Of a stretch of 64,000 nt of DNA, positions 16,016-24,883 are shown one piece after another (the stretch's first letter is position 1; every line of letters begins with the position of its first letter). Source of the DNA: Bin5 sp022821545. Lineage in GTDB: Bacteria; Chloroflexota; Anaerolineae; Caldilineales; Caldilineaceae. The DNA lies in the NCBI GenBank assembly GCA_963664085.2, contig CAXXLO010000002.1, forward strand, positions 4,898,001 through 4,962,000, in the 5' to 3' direction. The position numbers and the translations under genes are program-made. Below the pieces are notes generated by a model that saw nothing but the letters and a program-made list of their open reading frames with translations, made no database searches and was not told the DNA's origin.

Positions 16016-18615
16016 GACTTGCTCTACCGCGACGCACGCTGCTGCGATTGGCCTGGCGGCATTGCCGGCGTCGACCGCTGCAGTCGATATTTCTTGTGGT
16101 CGGCGTTGCCATCGGCGTCGCCATGATCGTCGCGATCGACCTGGCCAACGGCTCGGCCAACCGCGCCTTCGCGCTCGGCACTGAACAGATCACTGGACGC
16201 GCAACGCACCAAGTGGTCGGCGGGCCGGCGGGCGTCGATGCCTCGTTTTACGCCCGGTTGCGCCGTGAACTGGGCTTTCGCCTCAGCGCTCCGGTCGTCG
16301 AGAGCTATGTTAGCGTTCCACAGCTGGACGCGCAGCCGATGCGTCTTCTCGGAATCGATCCCTTTGCCGAACCTCCCTTTCGCAGCTATTTGGGAGGTAA
16401 CAGCCAGTCCGTCAGCGCGGCCTCGGTCGACGGCTTCGGCAGTTATCTCACTCCGTTTCTCATTGAACCCAATACAGTTCTGATTGGGCAGTCGGTGGCC
16501 GACCGTTACAACTTGCAGCCCGGGCAGTCGCTCTCCATCCGCATCGGCGCCCGCATGGAAGGGTTGACCATTGTCGGGCTGCTAGTCCCGTCGAATGAGC
16601 TGAGCAGGCGGGCGTTGGATGGTCTGCTGATCGTGGACATCAGCACTGCGCAGGAGTTGCTGGGGAGAGTAGGACGCCTGGACCGCATCGATCTGATTCT
16701 GCCGTCCGGCGCTGGAGGCGAAGCCAGGCTGGAAGATATCAGAGAGCTGTTGCCCGCGGGCGCCCGTATTGTCCGGCCCGCGGCCCGCACCGACACGGTG
16801 GAAGAGATGACGGCCGCCTTCCGGCTCAACCTGACTGCTCTGAGCCTGCTCGCCCTGGTCGTGGGCATGTTTCTCATTTATAACACGGTTTCCTTCAGTG
16901 TCGTCCAGCGCCGTCCCGTACTCGGGATCTTGCGGGCGCTGGGCATGACCCGGCGGGAACTGTTCACGACAGTTTTGATAGAGGCGGCCTCTCTCAGCCT
17001 CATCGGCACAGTCCTGGGCCTGGGGCTGGGCGTTCTCCTGGGCCGGGGCGCAGTACAGGCCGTCACCCAGACCATAAACGATCTGTTCTTCGTCGTGGCG
17101 GTGCGCAGCGCTGACGTCCCGGTCTGGACACTGGCCAAAGGCGCACTCAGCGGGATCGGCGCCGCTCTGCTTGCCGCACTCCTGCCGGCGCTTGAGGCGA
17201 CGAGTGTACCCCCGGCGGGAGCCGTGCTGCGCTCCAGCATCGAAGATAAGGCCCGCCGCGCCCTGCCGCGGCTGACCGCAGCCGGTCTCCTCCTTGGCCT
17301 GCTCGGCGCTGCGCTGCTCATTCCCGAGTGGAATCTCGTCGTTGCCTTCGTTGGCCTGTTCGCGGTTATCCTGGGCGCGGCCCTGGTGACGCCGGTACTC
17401 ACGCTGCTGCTAATGGACGGCGTGCGCCGCCTGCTCGGCCGCCGCCTCGGCATCCTCGCCCGAATGGCCCCCCGCAACATTGTGCGCTCGCTCTCGCGCA
17501 CGTCCGCAGCCATCGCCGCCCTCATGGTCGCGGTCAGTGTGATCATCGGTGTGGGCGTGATGATCGTCTCTTTCCGGCTGACAGTAGAGCAGTGGCTGGA
17601 CGAAATCCTGCAAGCTGACATCTTCGTCTCCGCGCCTGCACTGGGGCCAAATCGCAATAGCGTCACCCTGGAGCCGGCCCTGCTGGAGGAATTGAGCGGC
17701 TTTCCGGCGATTGCCGGCTACTCGACGAGCCGCGAGGTGGAGGCGGCCGCCACTCTCCCGGACGGAAAACAGGTCAATGTACAGCTGGCAGCCCTGTTGC
17801 GCGACCTTGCCGGAGAAGATCGCCGCTATCGTGAATCGGTGGGAGATACGTCAGCTACGTGGCGCGCGGTCGAGGCCGGCGGCGTCGTTATCAACGAGAC
17901 AATGGCCAACCGTTTCAAACTGCGGGTCGGTCAGACTCTGCAGCTGCTGTCCGATGCCGGAGAGAAGAGTTTTCCCGTCGTAGGCGTTACTTACGACTTC
18001 GACGTGAGTCCCACTCTGCTGATGTCAGACAGCGTATACCGGGGCTACTGGAGCGATGACGCGCTCTCGACCATTGCTCTCTTCGTCGAGCCCGGCGCCG
18101 ACGTGGACGAGACCGTCAACGCGCTGCGCCGGGATTTCGCGGGCAGGGCTGAACTGCTGATCAGCTCGAATCGGGGCGTCCGCCGCAATGCACTGGAAGT
18201 GTTCGATCGTACTTTTGCCATTACCTTTGCCTTGCGGCTTTTGGCAACCCTTGTAGCATTCGTCGGCATACTCAGCACACTGATGAGTCTGCAGTTGGAA
18301 CGCTCCAGGGAGATCGGTGTTCTGAGGGCGACAGGCATGACGCGCCGCCAGCTATGGGCCCTTACGCTCCTCGAAACCGGCCTGCTCGGAACTAGCGCCG
18401 GGTTGGTCGCGATGCCAACCGGTTTCCTTCTGGCGCTGATCCTCATCTACATAATCAATCTGCGATCTTTCGGTTGGACGTTGTCAATGCGACTCCAAGC
18501 CGGGGAGTTTGGACAAGCGTTTTTGGTGGCCCTGGCGGCGGCGCTGCTTGCCGGACTCTATCCGGCCTGGCGCATGAGCAGAACAGACCCGGCAGAGGCT
18601 CTGCGCATGGAGTGA
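16012..18615 (+). CDS. ABC transporter permease with two FtsX domains
   Basis: 867 residues, the size of two fused MacB/LolC-type halves. A first membrane segment at ~22-42 precedes an extracytoplasmic MacB core domain. FtsX domains occur at ~260-400 (with V-F-L-I-Y-N-T-V-S-F-S-V and R-x-x-L-G-I-L-R-A-L-G-M-T-R-R) and at the C-terminus (L-E-R-S-R-E-I-G-V-L-R-A-T-G-M-T-R-R, then P-A-W-R-M-S-R-T-D-P-A-E-A-L). A central pair of membrane segments and a second soluble domain lie between. It is translationally coupled to the ATPase at 15203. Together they should form a mechanotransmission-type exporter for lipids, lipoproteins or peptides. No adaptor (MacA) or outer-membrane partner is nearby. Confidence 0.92.
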   Translation: MRLALPRRTLLRLAWRHCRRRPLQSIFLVVGVAIGVAMIVAIDLANGSANRAFALGTEQITGRATHQVVGGPAGVDASFYARLRRELGFRLSAPVVESYVSVPQLDAQPMRLLGIDPFAEPPFRSYLGGNSQSVSAASVDGFGSYLTPFLIEPNTVLIGQSVADRYNLQPGQSLSIRIGARMEGLTIVGLLVPSNELSRRALDGLLIVDISTAQELLGRVGRLDRIDLILPSGAGGEARLEDIRELLPAGARIVRPAARTDTVEEMTAAFRLNLTALSLLALVVGMFLIYNTVSFSVVQRRPVLGILRALGMTRRELFTTVLIEAASLSLIGTVLGLGLGVLLGRGAVQAVTQTINDLFFVVAVRSADVPVWTLAKGALSGIGAALLAALLPALEATSVPPAGAVLRSSIEDKARRALPRLTAAGLLLGLLGAALLIPEWNLVVAFVGLFAVILGAALVTPVLTLLLMDGVRRLLGRRLGILARMAPRNIVRSLSRTSAAIAALMVAVSVIIGVGVMIVSFRLTVEQWLDEILQADIFVSAPALGPNRNSVTLEPALLEELSGFPAIAGYSTSREVEAAATLPDGKQVNVQLAALLRDLAGEDRRYRESVGDTSATWRAVEAGGVVINETMANRFKLRVGQTLQLLSDAGEKSFPVVGVTYDFDVSPTLLMSDSVYRGYWSDDALSTIALFVEPGADVDETVNALRRDFAGRAELLISSNRGVRRNALEVFDRTFAITFALRLLATLVAFVGILSTLMSLQLERSREIGVLRATGMTRRQLWALTLLETGLLGTSAGLVAMPTGFLLALILIYIINLRSFGWTLSMRLQAGEFGQAFLVALAAALLAGLYPAWRMSRTDPAEALRME

Positions 18616-18672
18616 GGGGACTCCCTTGAAGAGGGCTGTCCAACTGCAAGCCTGAAGGCGGGTCCGAGCGCT

Positions 18673-19638
18673 TCAGTCGAACAGACCCAGACTCACATAT
18701 TTGCTGCCGTCGTCGGGCAGGAGGGTGACGACGACGCCGGCGGAGTTACGGGGAAGTTCCCTGGCCAACTGCACGGCTGCCGCTACGGCCGCTCCGCTGC
18801 TGAATCCGACAAACAGCCCCGCCGCCCGGGCGAGGGACTGGGTTACATCCCAGGCGGTCTCCGCGTCAACCGTCATGTGACGGTCTACGAGCGACGGAAC
18901 GTAGATTCCCGGGGTGATGGCCGCCGGCAGATATTTCAGTCCTTCGATGACCGATAGTTCGTCTTCGGGCTGCACGGCCACCAGGCACGCGGCCGGGCTC
19001 TGTTCGCGCAGGAATCGACCGGCGCCCACGAAGGTCCCGGTCGTTCCCAACCCGGCGACGAAATGCGTTACTCTGCCCTGCGTCTGCCGCCAGATTTCCG
19101 GGCCCGTTCCCTCGTAGTGGGCGCGCCAGTTGGCGTCGTTGTTGTACTGGTCCGCGTAGAAGTATCGGTCCGGGTCCGCGGCGACGATCTCGCGCACGAG
19201 GCGGATCGCCCCGTCCGAACCTTCCAATGGATCCGATTCAATGAGTGTTGCGCCGTATGCCTTTACCAGGGCCTTGCGCTCACGGCTCACATTCTTTGGC
19301 ATCACCAGATGCACGGGGAATCCCCGGACAGCGCCCACCAGCGCGTAGGCGATGGCGGTATTGCCGCTGCTGCTGTCGATAAGCGTCTGGCCGGCTCCCA
19401 ACCTGCCGTCTGCTTCGGCCTCCTCCACGATCTTGAAGGCAGCCCGCGCCTTTACCGACCCACCGGGATTCGCCCACTCGGCTTTGGCGTACAGCTCCAC
19501 ATCTTCCGGAGCGCCGCAACTGCGGGCGAACTGGGTCAGGTCCAGGAGCGGCGTATTGCCGATGTCGTCCAACACAGAGATCGGGCTGTCTGCAGCGCGG
19601 CTCTTTGCCGCAATCGGAGTCGGGGTCTGGGCAATCAT
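18673..19638 (-). CDS. cysM: CysM-like PLP-dependent cysteine synthase
   Basis: A 321-residue fold-type II PLP enzyme. The PLP lysine is K63 in N-P-G-G-S-V-K-A-R; the substrate loop is S-S-S-G-N-T (89-94); the PLP-phosphate loop is G-L-G-T-T-G-T. The family replaces the O-acetyl or O-phospho group of a serine derivative with sulfide or a thiocarboxylate. Upstream in the same direction are a CysO-like carrier, its activating enzyme and a JAMM protease. By analogy with Mycobacterium tuberculosis this enzyme probably takes sulfur from a CysO thiocarboxylate and may use O-phosphoserine; that is inference from context. It follows the E1-like gene by 103 nt containing repeats and a potential hairpin. 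Confidence 0.87.
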   Translation of the reverse strand: MIAQTPTPIAAKSRAADSPISVLDDIGNTPLLDLTQFARSCGAPEDVELYAKAEWANPGGSVKARAAFKIVEEAEADGRLGAGQTLIDSSSGNTAIAYALVGAVRGFPVHLVMPKNVSRERKALVKAYGATLIESDPLEGSDGAIRLVREIVAADPDRYFYADQYNNDANWRAHYEGTGPEIWRQTQGRVTHFVAGLGTTGTFVGAGRFLREQSPAACLVAVQPEDELSVIEGLKYLPAAITPGIYVPSLVDRHMTVDAETAWDVTQSLARAAGLFVGFSSGAAVAAAVQLARELPRNSAGVVVTLLPDDGSKYVSLGLFD

Positions 19639-19704
19639 TGGCGGCTGAAAGTACTGTTAGCAGAATCCACAGTGGGCAGAATCCACAAGGGGAGAGACCA
19701 CAGT

Positions 19705-19740
19705 GGATAGCGCAGAACACTACCCACTGTGTCGCTATCC
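19705..19740 (-). repeat. inverted repeat in the moeB-cysM gap
   Basis: GGATAGCG (19705-19712) and CGCTATCC (19733-19740) form a perfect 8-bp stem whose arm abuts the moeB stop codon. Next to it GCAGAATCCACA occurs twice and ccacagtgg several times. No U-tract follows on the minus strand, so it is not an ordinary terminator. It could be a processing or stability element between the two genes. Confidence 0.6.
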
Positions 19741-19741
19741 T

Positions 19742-21013
19742 TTATGCCGTGACCAGGGCAGGCTGGCCGGCGCCATTGGCCGTGACCGTCTCTGCAAAGG
19801 CCTCGGCCACGTTGTCCGTTGCATGTTCGTCAAAACTGGGCATGCCGCAGAACTGTTCGTAGTCTATCAACTCGGTCACGGTCGGATTATCGCCACAGAC
19901 GGGGCAGTCGGCGGAGCGACTCACGGTGAGTGTGCGGAAAGTCATGTCAAGCGTATCGATCATGAGCAGGCGGCCAGACAGCGGCTCCCCGATTCCGACG
20001 ATCAGTTTGATCGCCTCAATGGCCTGGACAGAACCTACGATGCCGGGCAAGACGCCCAGAACACCAGCTTCGGCGCAGCTTGGCACCTCGCCGGGCGGCG
20101 GCGGGTCGGGGTAGAGGCAGCGATAGCAGGGGCTGTCGGGATCTAACTTCTTCGGCAGATAGACCGTCACTTGGCCCTCGAACATGAAGATACTGGCGTC
20201 CACCAGAGGGATACCAAGCATCTGACAGGCATCGTTTACCAGGTAGCGGGTTGGGAAGTTATCCGACCCGTTGATGACGACATCGTAGCCCTGCATTATC
20301 TCGAAGGCGTTGTGGCTCGTGATCGGTTCACGATAGCCCACGACGGTAACGTCGGGGTTGATTTCGGCGATGCGGTCGCGGGCCGACTCAACTTTGGGGC
20401 GGCCCACATCGCTGACCCCGTGCAGCACCTGGCGTTGCAGGTTGGAAACATCGACTTCGTCAAAGTCGATGATGCCGAGCTGCCCCACACCGGCGGCGGC
20501 CAGATAGATTGCGGCCGGGCTGCCCAGTCCGCCGGCGCCGATCATCAGCACCTTGCTGTCGAGAAGCTTGATCTGCCCCTCTTCGCCCAGTTCGCTCAGA
20601 ATCGTGTGACGGCTGTAGCGAATGCCCTGCTCGTCGGTCAGAACGGTGGGCACCTTGAACGGCAGGCCCGCGTCTTTCCAGCCACCGAAACCGCCGTTCA
20701 GCGAGTAGACGTCGGTATACCCCATTTCCTGCACATTGCGTGCGGCCAGCAACGAGCGCACGCCGCCGGCACAGTAGATCACAAGCGGCTGCGAGCGATC
20801 CGGTTGATGCTGCTCGATCTGCAGCTCCAGGTGACCGCGCGGCAAGAATGACGCGTCGGGAATGTGCCCCTGAACCCATTCATCGCGCTCACGAATGTCG
20901 ATGAGCGTTATTTCATCGCCGCCGTCAACCCGGTTCTTCACCTCGTTGACCGTGATCTCCTGGACTTCGTTCCTTGCCAACTGCAGCAGTTGATCCCGGT
21001 TGAGTCGCGCCAT
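19742..21013 (-). CDS. moeB: rhodanese-ThiF fusion: sulfur-carrier adenylyltransferase/sulfurtransferase
   Basis: 423 residues. An N-terminal rhodanese domain (~15-118) has active-site loop C-A-G-G-V-R-S, cysteine at residue 81. A ThiF/MoeB E1-like domain follows from ~128 with the ATP-binding G-A-G-G-L-G at 159-164, and it has R-Q-V-L, N-G-S-D-N-F-x-T-R and the zinc cysteines C-Y-R-C and C-P-V-C. The conserved cysteine of S-C-A-E-A-G-V-L-G is present. It should adenylate the C-terminal glycine of a small ubiquitin-like carrier and transfer sulfur onto it. Its start lies 3 nt after the stop of the carrier gene at 21017-21295, so that protein is the obvious substrate. M. tuberculosis MoeZ has the two domains in the reverse order. 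Confidence 0.9.
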   Translation of the reverse strand: MARLNRDQLLQLARNEVQEITVNEVKNRVDGGDEITLIDIRERDEWVQGHIPDASFLPRGHLELQIEQHQPDRSQPLVIYCAGGVRSLLAARNVQEMGYTDVYSLNGGFGGWKDAGLPFKVPTVLTDEQGIRYSRHTILSELGEEGQIKLLDSKVLMIGAGGLGSPAAIYLAAAGVGQLGIIDFDEVDVSNLQRQVLHGVSDVGRPKVESARDRIAEINPDVTVVGYREPITSHNAFEIMQGYDVVINGSDNFPTRYLVNDACQMLGIPLVDASIFMFEGQVTVYLPKKLDPDSPCYRCLYPDPPPPGEVPSCAEAGVLGVLPGIVGSVQAIEAIKLIVGIGEPLSGRLLMIDTLDMTFRTLTVSRSADCPVCGDNPTVTELIDYEQFCGMPSFDEHATDNVAEAFAETVTANGAGQPALVTA

Positions 21014-21016
21014 AGT

Positions 21017-21295
21017 TCACCTGCTCCCGCCGGCCATCGCCGGCACAATTGAGATCTTGTCGCTCTCGCCGACTGAAGTCGCCAGCCCATCCAGGGTGCG
21101 AATTTCGTCGTCGTTGCGAAACACGTTGATGAAGCGCTTTACGTTTCCGTTTTCGTCCAAGAGCCTCTCACCGATACCCGGGTAGCTGCCTTCCAACTGA
21201 CCTAACACCTCGCCAACCGTTGATCCTGTCGCTTCCACCTTCGACTGTCCCGCTGTGAAGCGGCGCAAGGCTGTCGGCACAAACACAGTTGCCAT
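21017..21295 (-). CDS. cysO: CysO-like MoaD/ThiS-family sulfur carrier with C-terminal tail
   Basis: A 92-residue beta-grasp protein. It begins M-A-T-V-F-V-P-T-A-L-R-R-F-T-x-G, typical of the MoaD/CysO branch, includes I-N-V-F-R-N-D-D-E-I-R, and ends I-V-P-A-M-A-G-G-S-R. Carriers of this kind end in Gly-Gly, whose C-terminus is adenylated and converted to a thiocarboxylate. Here two extra residues, Ser-Arg, follow the Gly-Gly, so the protein should need trimming before use. A JAMM protease gene lies upstream in the same direction. The gene is 3 nt from the E1-like gene, so carrier and activating enzyme are made together. Role in cysteine synthesis is inferred from the neighbouring cysM; thiamine and molybdopterin genes are absent. 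Confidence 0.85.
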   Translation of the reverse strand: MATVFVPTALRRFTAGQSKVEATGSTVGEVLGQLEGSYPGIGERLLDENGNVKRFINVFRNDDEIRTLDGLATSVGESDKISIVPAMAGGSR

Positions 21296-21748
21296 TCTAC
21301 GGCTCTCCTTTTGTGGTCGTTTCGGTGTAGGGGCCCGCGGCCCACGGCGGCCCCAAAAAAATAGCCGGAAACATCATTGCGATGAGTCCGGCGTTCGAGT
21401 CTGACCTTGGCACGGTATCCCGATTCCAAGCGTTTGCCGAAAAGTATATGCGCCAACTGATATGGGTTGGCGTCACTCCGGCTGTAGGAATTTCCGTCGC
21501 ATCCAAGCCGAAAGCCTGGCGAACGCCCTCATCGCTCCTGTTCTGGACAGCGGGAAACCACCAGCTTTCATGCTGGCGGCGCCCGCTAAGGACACGAACA
21601 AGTTTTCAGGTAAGCCGCCGGTCTTTGCGCAAGCATCGGGATAGAAGTGCCTGGATATTGTTTTCCTGGCCGTCACTATAGTTCCTGTAGCGAAAAAAGT
21701 CAAACTGACCGCGGGCAGTAGGACTTCTGCTTTCGTCAAGAGTAGAGG
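21296..21748. other. 453-nt spacer with a stem-loop, no convincing gene
   Basis: The gap between the JAMM protease stop and the cysO start holds no ORF with family character; an 88-codon minus-strand frame (21473-21739) lacks recognisable motifs. A two-part hairpin is visible: AGCGGG (21549-21554) with CCCGCT (21582-21587) around CCACCAGC (21558-21565) and GCTGGCGG (21572-21579), loop tttcat. It could be a structured RNA or a decayed repeat. Confidence 0.6.
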
Positions 21749-22360
21749 CTACAGTCCTTCCAATACTTGCACAGGGAATTCGCTCACACCGACGATCCGA
21801 AAGTCGTCAACGACGCCCGACTGGTCAACGGCGAAAACAGTGTAGAGTGGAGGAGCCGTCCCAGCGAGCAGTTCCGCCAACTCCTTCGGCACGCGTGCGC
21901 CGGCAGCCTGGTAGTAACCGAACAGGCCGGGCCGAGCCTCCTGGAAAGGAATTGCCTTTCGCGCTGCGTCGATGTCGCCAGCGGGCCATTGCGGCTCCAT
22001 GCGAAAAGCCCGCAGGACCGGCGCATCGTCGTATTCCAGCGAACAGATGAGGTAATAGGTTTCCGGGTAGTGGGCGTTCCACGCGTCGGTGGCCGATGGG
22101 TAGGCGACCGAGACCGGATGGGAGTGGTAGATCGCCACCATTTCGTCACCTGCCTCTTCAAATTCGAACTGCTTCAGCAGCGTCTGCGGGTCAACGTCGT
22201 AGTTGTCTATCCGGTCCTCGGCCAGGTTGCGGGCGCGGTATAGCCTGGTCGCCCGTCCGTCCCGTCCTCGCAGAATTCCACAGATCTCCTCCGGCTTCCC
22301 TTCGCGAGCGTGGGCGATAATGCCGTCATGCACTGTACGGGGCAGGTGGACGATGCTCAT
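21749..22360 (-). CDS. JAMM/MPN (M67) metalloprotease, Mec-like
   Basis: 203 residues from the ATG at 22360, with AGGAG 7 nt upstream; an in-frame codon at 22429 lacks a ribosome site. The JAMM motif is complete: a glutamate at 24-25 in P-E-E-I-C-G-I-L, then Y-H-S-H-P (H79, H81), S89 and D92 in A-Y-P-S-A-T-D. Bacterial relatives (M. tuberculosis Mec, Pseudomonas QbsD) hydrolyse the bond after the Gly-Gly end of a ubiquitin-like carrier, either to free cysteine from CysO-Cys or to remove a C-terminal extension. Both substrates are plausible here because the neighbouring carrier ends in Gly-Gly-Ser-Arg and cysM is in the same run. The last ~40 residues are not diagnostic. Confidence 0.88.
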   Translation of the reverse strand: MSIVHLPRTVHDGIIAHAREGKPEEICGILRGRDGRATRLYRARNLAEDRIDNYDVDPQTLLKQFEFEEAGDEMVAIYHSHPVSVAYPSATDAWNAHYPETYYLICSLEYDDAPVLRAFRMEPQWPAGDIDAARKAIPFQEARPGLFGYYQAAGARVPKELAELLAGTAPPLYTVFAVDQSGVVDDFRIVGVSEFPVQVLEGL

Positions 22361-22534
22361 AGTGGGCTCCTGAAAAAGAGTGCCGCGGTTGATGTCAGCT
22401 GCCATTTGAAAGGCCTGAAAATTGTACAACCAGTGCGCGCAATATCGCTAAACTCGGGGCGCCTGGCCGGGACTTTGCCGCATGCGGCCCAGGTGGTTAC
22501 GATCCCCGAGCCGCACCGGAAAACAGGGGAGAAA

Positions 22535-22563
22535 TTGAAAAACCTCGCCCGCTATGTTAGGAT
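22535..22563 (+). promoter_or_regulatory. probable promoter of the CHAT gene
   Basis: TTGAAA (22535-22540) and TAGGAT (22558-22563) have 17-nt spacing, matching five and four of six consensus bases. The predicted start is about 22570, ~80 nt before the ATG. Confidence 0.6.
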
Positions 22564-22652
22564 CCTGCCCACCACTTCACGCAGTTCCTGGCCACAGTTC
22601 TTGGCCACAGTCCGGCGCAGGCCCGATTGATTGCCGGTTGGGAAGGGGACAC

Positions 22653-24860
22653 ATGGCAGATGCAGAAGGCAGACGACAGGAGTTTTCGTCCCGCAACTGG
22701 GATGATCGCCAGTTCCTGCACGTTGTGGAATCGGTCCTGCGCCGCTTCTTTCGCAGCTACTGGGATCTCGACCCGCTAACGCGCAGCCAAGTGGACCGCC
22801 TGCGGATGGCGGCGGCGGAGGCGGCTGGGAGCACCAATATCAGCGCGCTGGAAAGACGCGCCCTCCTGACCGGCTTCCTCGACGACATCGCATCCATCGA
22901 AGCTGTGCTCCCTATCGTTAGAGAGTCGATGCGCGGCGGTATCGCCGGCGTTAATCCAGGCTACGCGACGCCGATGGGCATCAGCTATCTGCAGACGGTC
23001 AACCTTCTGCGAGTCATGCGGGATGATCCCTCTCACTATATGCCGCGTTCATTTCAGACACCACCCGCCCCTGCTCTTCGGGGCGTTCAGCCTGCGCCGC
23101 ACGAACCAAGCGGAGAGGCGAAAGCAGGCGGACCGGCACGGCGCGACGCGAAGCCCGCACCGAAAGACACGAGCGCTCCCTTCCCAGGAGCAGCCAGGGG
23201 CGGCGAGGTCGTCCGGTTTCATACCTACGTCGATTTTCCGCCGACGATATCCAACCGCAGTGATCTGAAATATCCACTGGTGGTACAACTGGTACGCGAC
23301 CGCCCCCGTGAAAGCCGAAGCCAAGCCGAAGTCGGCATCGCCTTTCAGGATGAGATCGAGTATGTGGACGTGGTCGTGCGCGCGCCCGGCTTTGAGGAAG
23401 TCAGCGGCTATGGCGCCGGCGCGCACGACGGGCCCGCCCTGCGGCGCACGATCGCGGTGCCAAAGGACCGCGACTCGCAGCCGGCTGTATTCCTCTTGCA
23501 GCTCGTTGACGACCAGACCGGCCCCCACCGGGTTACGGTTGACTTTTACCACCGGGGGAGGAACGCCGGTTCGCTGACACTGGAGGTCGCGGTAAGGGGC
23601 TTCCCGTTCCTGGGCCGCAGTACGCGGCGGGCCGAGCCCACGGACAACGAAGAGGGCGAAGAGCCTCCGGTATTCGGCGCGGCCTCGGTCGTGCGCGCGG
23701 TTGACGGTGTAACCATATCGCAGGGCACGCCGCTTCCGGCTGCCGACATCGAGCTGCGCATCACCCAGGGCGGCGATGGCCGTACGCTTCATTTCCATCT
23801 CCATTCGCAGAAGCTGCCTGCCCTGGATGGCCGCAGCGCCGGATCGATCGTTTTTAACGACCTGTCCAGGCCCGACGTGTTTTTCGACCGGCTGGCCGAC
23901 CGGCTGAGCGCACTGGCGGCCCGCGCCGGCGCCGAACTGACCGGCGAGGAGGCTGTACGCATGGAGAAGGAAGTTGCCGATCTCGGTGTCGAGCTTTATG
24001 AGCAGCTCTTCCCTGCCCCCTTGCGGCAGCTCTACTGGGAGATGAAGGCGAGAAGAGACGCTGGGGAGGTGAGGAATCTATTGATCGTCAGTGACGAGCC
24101 CTGGATCCCCTGGGAACTGGTAAAGCCCTACGACATCGTGGACGGCAATGACGTCGAAGACGATCACCTGGCCGGCGCATGGTGCATGAGCCGCTGGCTG
24201 GCGGGCGCAGCAGTGCCGGCCGACCTGAATGTTCGTGCGGCCCGCCTGGTCGCGCCGATGCTGTCGCTGGACTTTGTAACAAGTGAGATGGAGTATTTCG
24301 GCACGCTTGCGGCGCGACAGATAGAGACCGCGCCGCCGATTTCAACCCGCGCCCAGTTTCTCGAGCTGGCGGAGCAGGGCGGCGCCCAGCTGTTCCACTT
24401 CGCCACGCATGGCAACTACAACCAGGCCTTTGTGGACGAGTCTCCGATTGTTTTGGAAGGGGATCCGCTCTTCCCCAGTGACCTGACACGGCGCAGAGCC
24501 AGGGGGTTGCGTCGCGAAAAGCCGCTCATTTTCCTCAATACCTGCCACGGCGCCCGCGTCGGCTACAACCTGACCGGCCTGGGAGGTTGGGCACAGCGGC
24601 TGGTCGACCACCTGGGCGTCACCGCATTCGTCGGCGCTCTGTGGGAGGTACACGACGAGCTGGCTTCGAAATTCGCACAGATCTTTTACGAGGAGCTCTG
24701 GGCCGGGAAGACGCTGGGGGAAGCCTTTTTCTCGTCACGGCAGCAGGTCCGCGCCATGCAGAGCGCCAACCCCACGTGGCTGGCCTATACCTTATACGGT
24801 GACCCAAACAGCCGCGTCTTCTGTCCATCAGAAGGCAGTTCGGCCGGTCCGGGCCGCTAA
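22653..24860 (+). CDS. CHAT-domain protein (caspase-like), unknown pathway
   Basis: 735 residues from the ATG at 22653 (GGAAGGGG just upstream). Residues ~1-125 are mainly helical. A proline/charged linker (~140-185) leads to a beta-rich domain (~190-330), a second linker, and the C-terminal CHAT domain (~440-730). The predicted Cys-His dyad is visible: H586 in F-H-F-A-T-H-G-N and C631 in F-L-N-T-C-H-G-A-R. The family G-L-G-G-W-A-Q-R-L and A-F-V-G-A-L-W-E-V segments and the terminal W-L-A-Y-T-L-Y-G-D-P follow. CHAT proteases include separase relatives and bacterial defence effectors such as Craspase subunits. No obvious sensor partner lies next to it; mutS starts 23 nt downstream. Function and substrate are unknown. 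Confidence 0.87.
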   Translation: MADAEGRRQEFSSRNWDDRQFLHVVESVLRRFFRSYWDLDPLTRSQVDRLRMAAAEAAGSTNISALERRALLTGFLDDIASIEAVLPIVRESMRGGIAGVNPGYATPMGISYLQTVNLLRVMRDDPSHYMPRSFQTPPAPALRGVQPAPHEPSGEAKAGGPARRDAKPAPKDTSAPFPGAARGGEVVRFHTYVDFPPTISNRSDLKYPLVVQLVRDRPRESRSQAEVGIAFQDEIEYVDVVVRAPGFEEVSGYGAGAHDGPALRRTIAVPKDRDSQPAVFLLQLVDDQTGPHRVTVDFYHRGRNAGSLTLEVAVRGFPFLGRSTRRAEPTDNEEGEEPPVFGAASVVRAVDGVTISQGTPLPAADIELRITQGGDGRTLHFHLHSQKLPALDGRSAGSIVFNDLSRPDVFFDRLADRLSALAARAGAELTGEEAVRMEKEVADLGVELYEQLFPAPLRQLYWEMKARRDAGEVRNLLIVSDEPWIPWELVKPYDIVDGNDVEDDHLAGAWCMSRWLAGAAVPADLNVRAARLVAPMLSLDFVTSEMEYFGTLAARQIETAPPISTRAQFLELAEQGGAQLFHFATHGNYNQAFVDESPIVLEGDPLFPSDLTRRRARGLRREKPLIFLNTCHGARVGYNLTGLGGWAQRLVDHLGVTAFVGALWEVHDELASKFAQIFYEELWAGKTLGEAFFSSRQQVRAMQSANPTWLAYTLYGDPNSRVFCPSEGSSAGPGR

Positions 24861-24883
24861 ACTCAGAAGAGATTAACGCAGCC

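Noticed and set aside
21473..21739. 88-codon minus-strand ORF in the JAMM-cysO gap
   Set aside because: No ribosome site, no motif, and it overlaps a stem-loop. Treated as non-coding.
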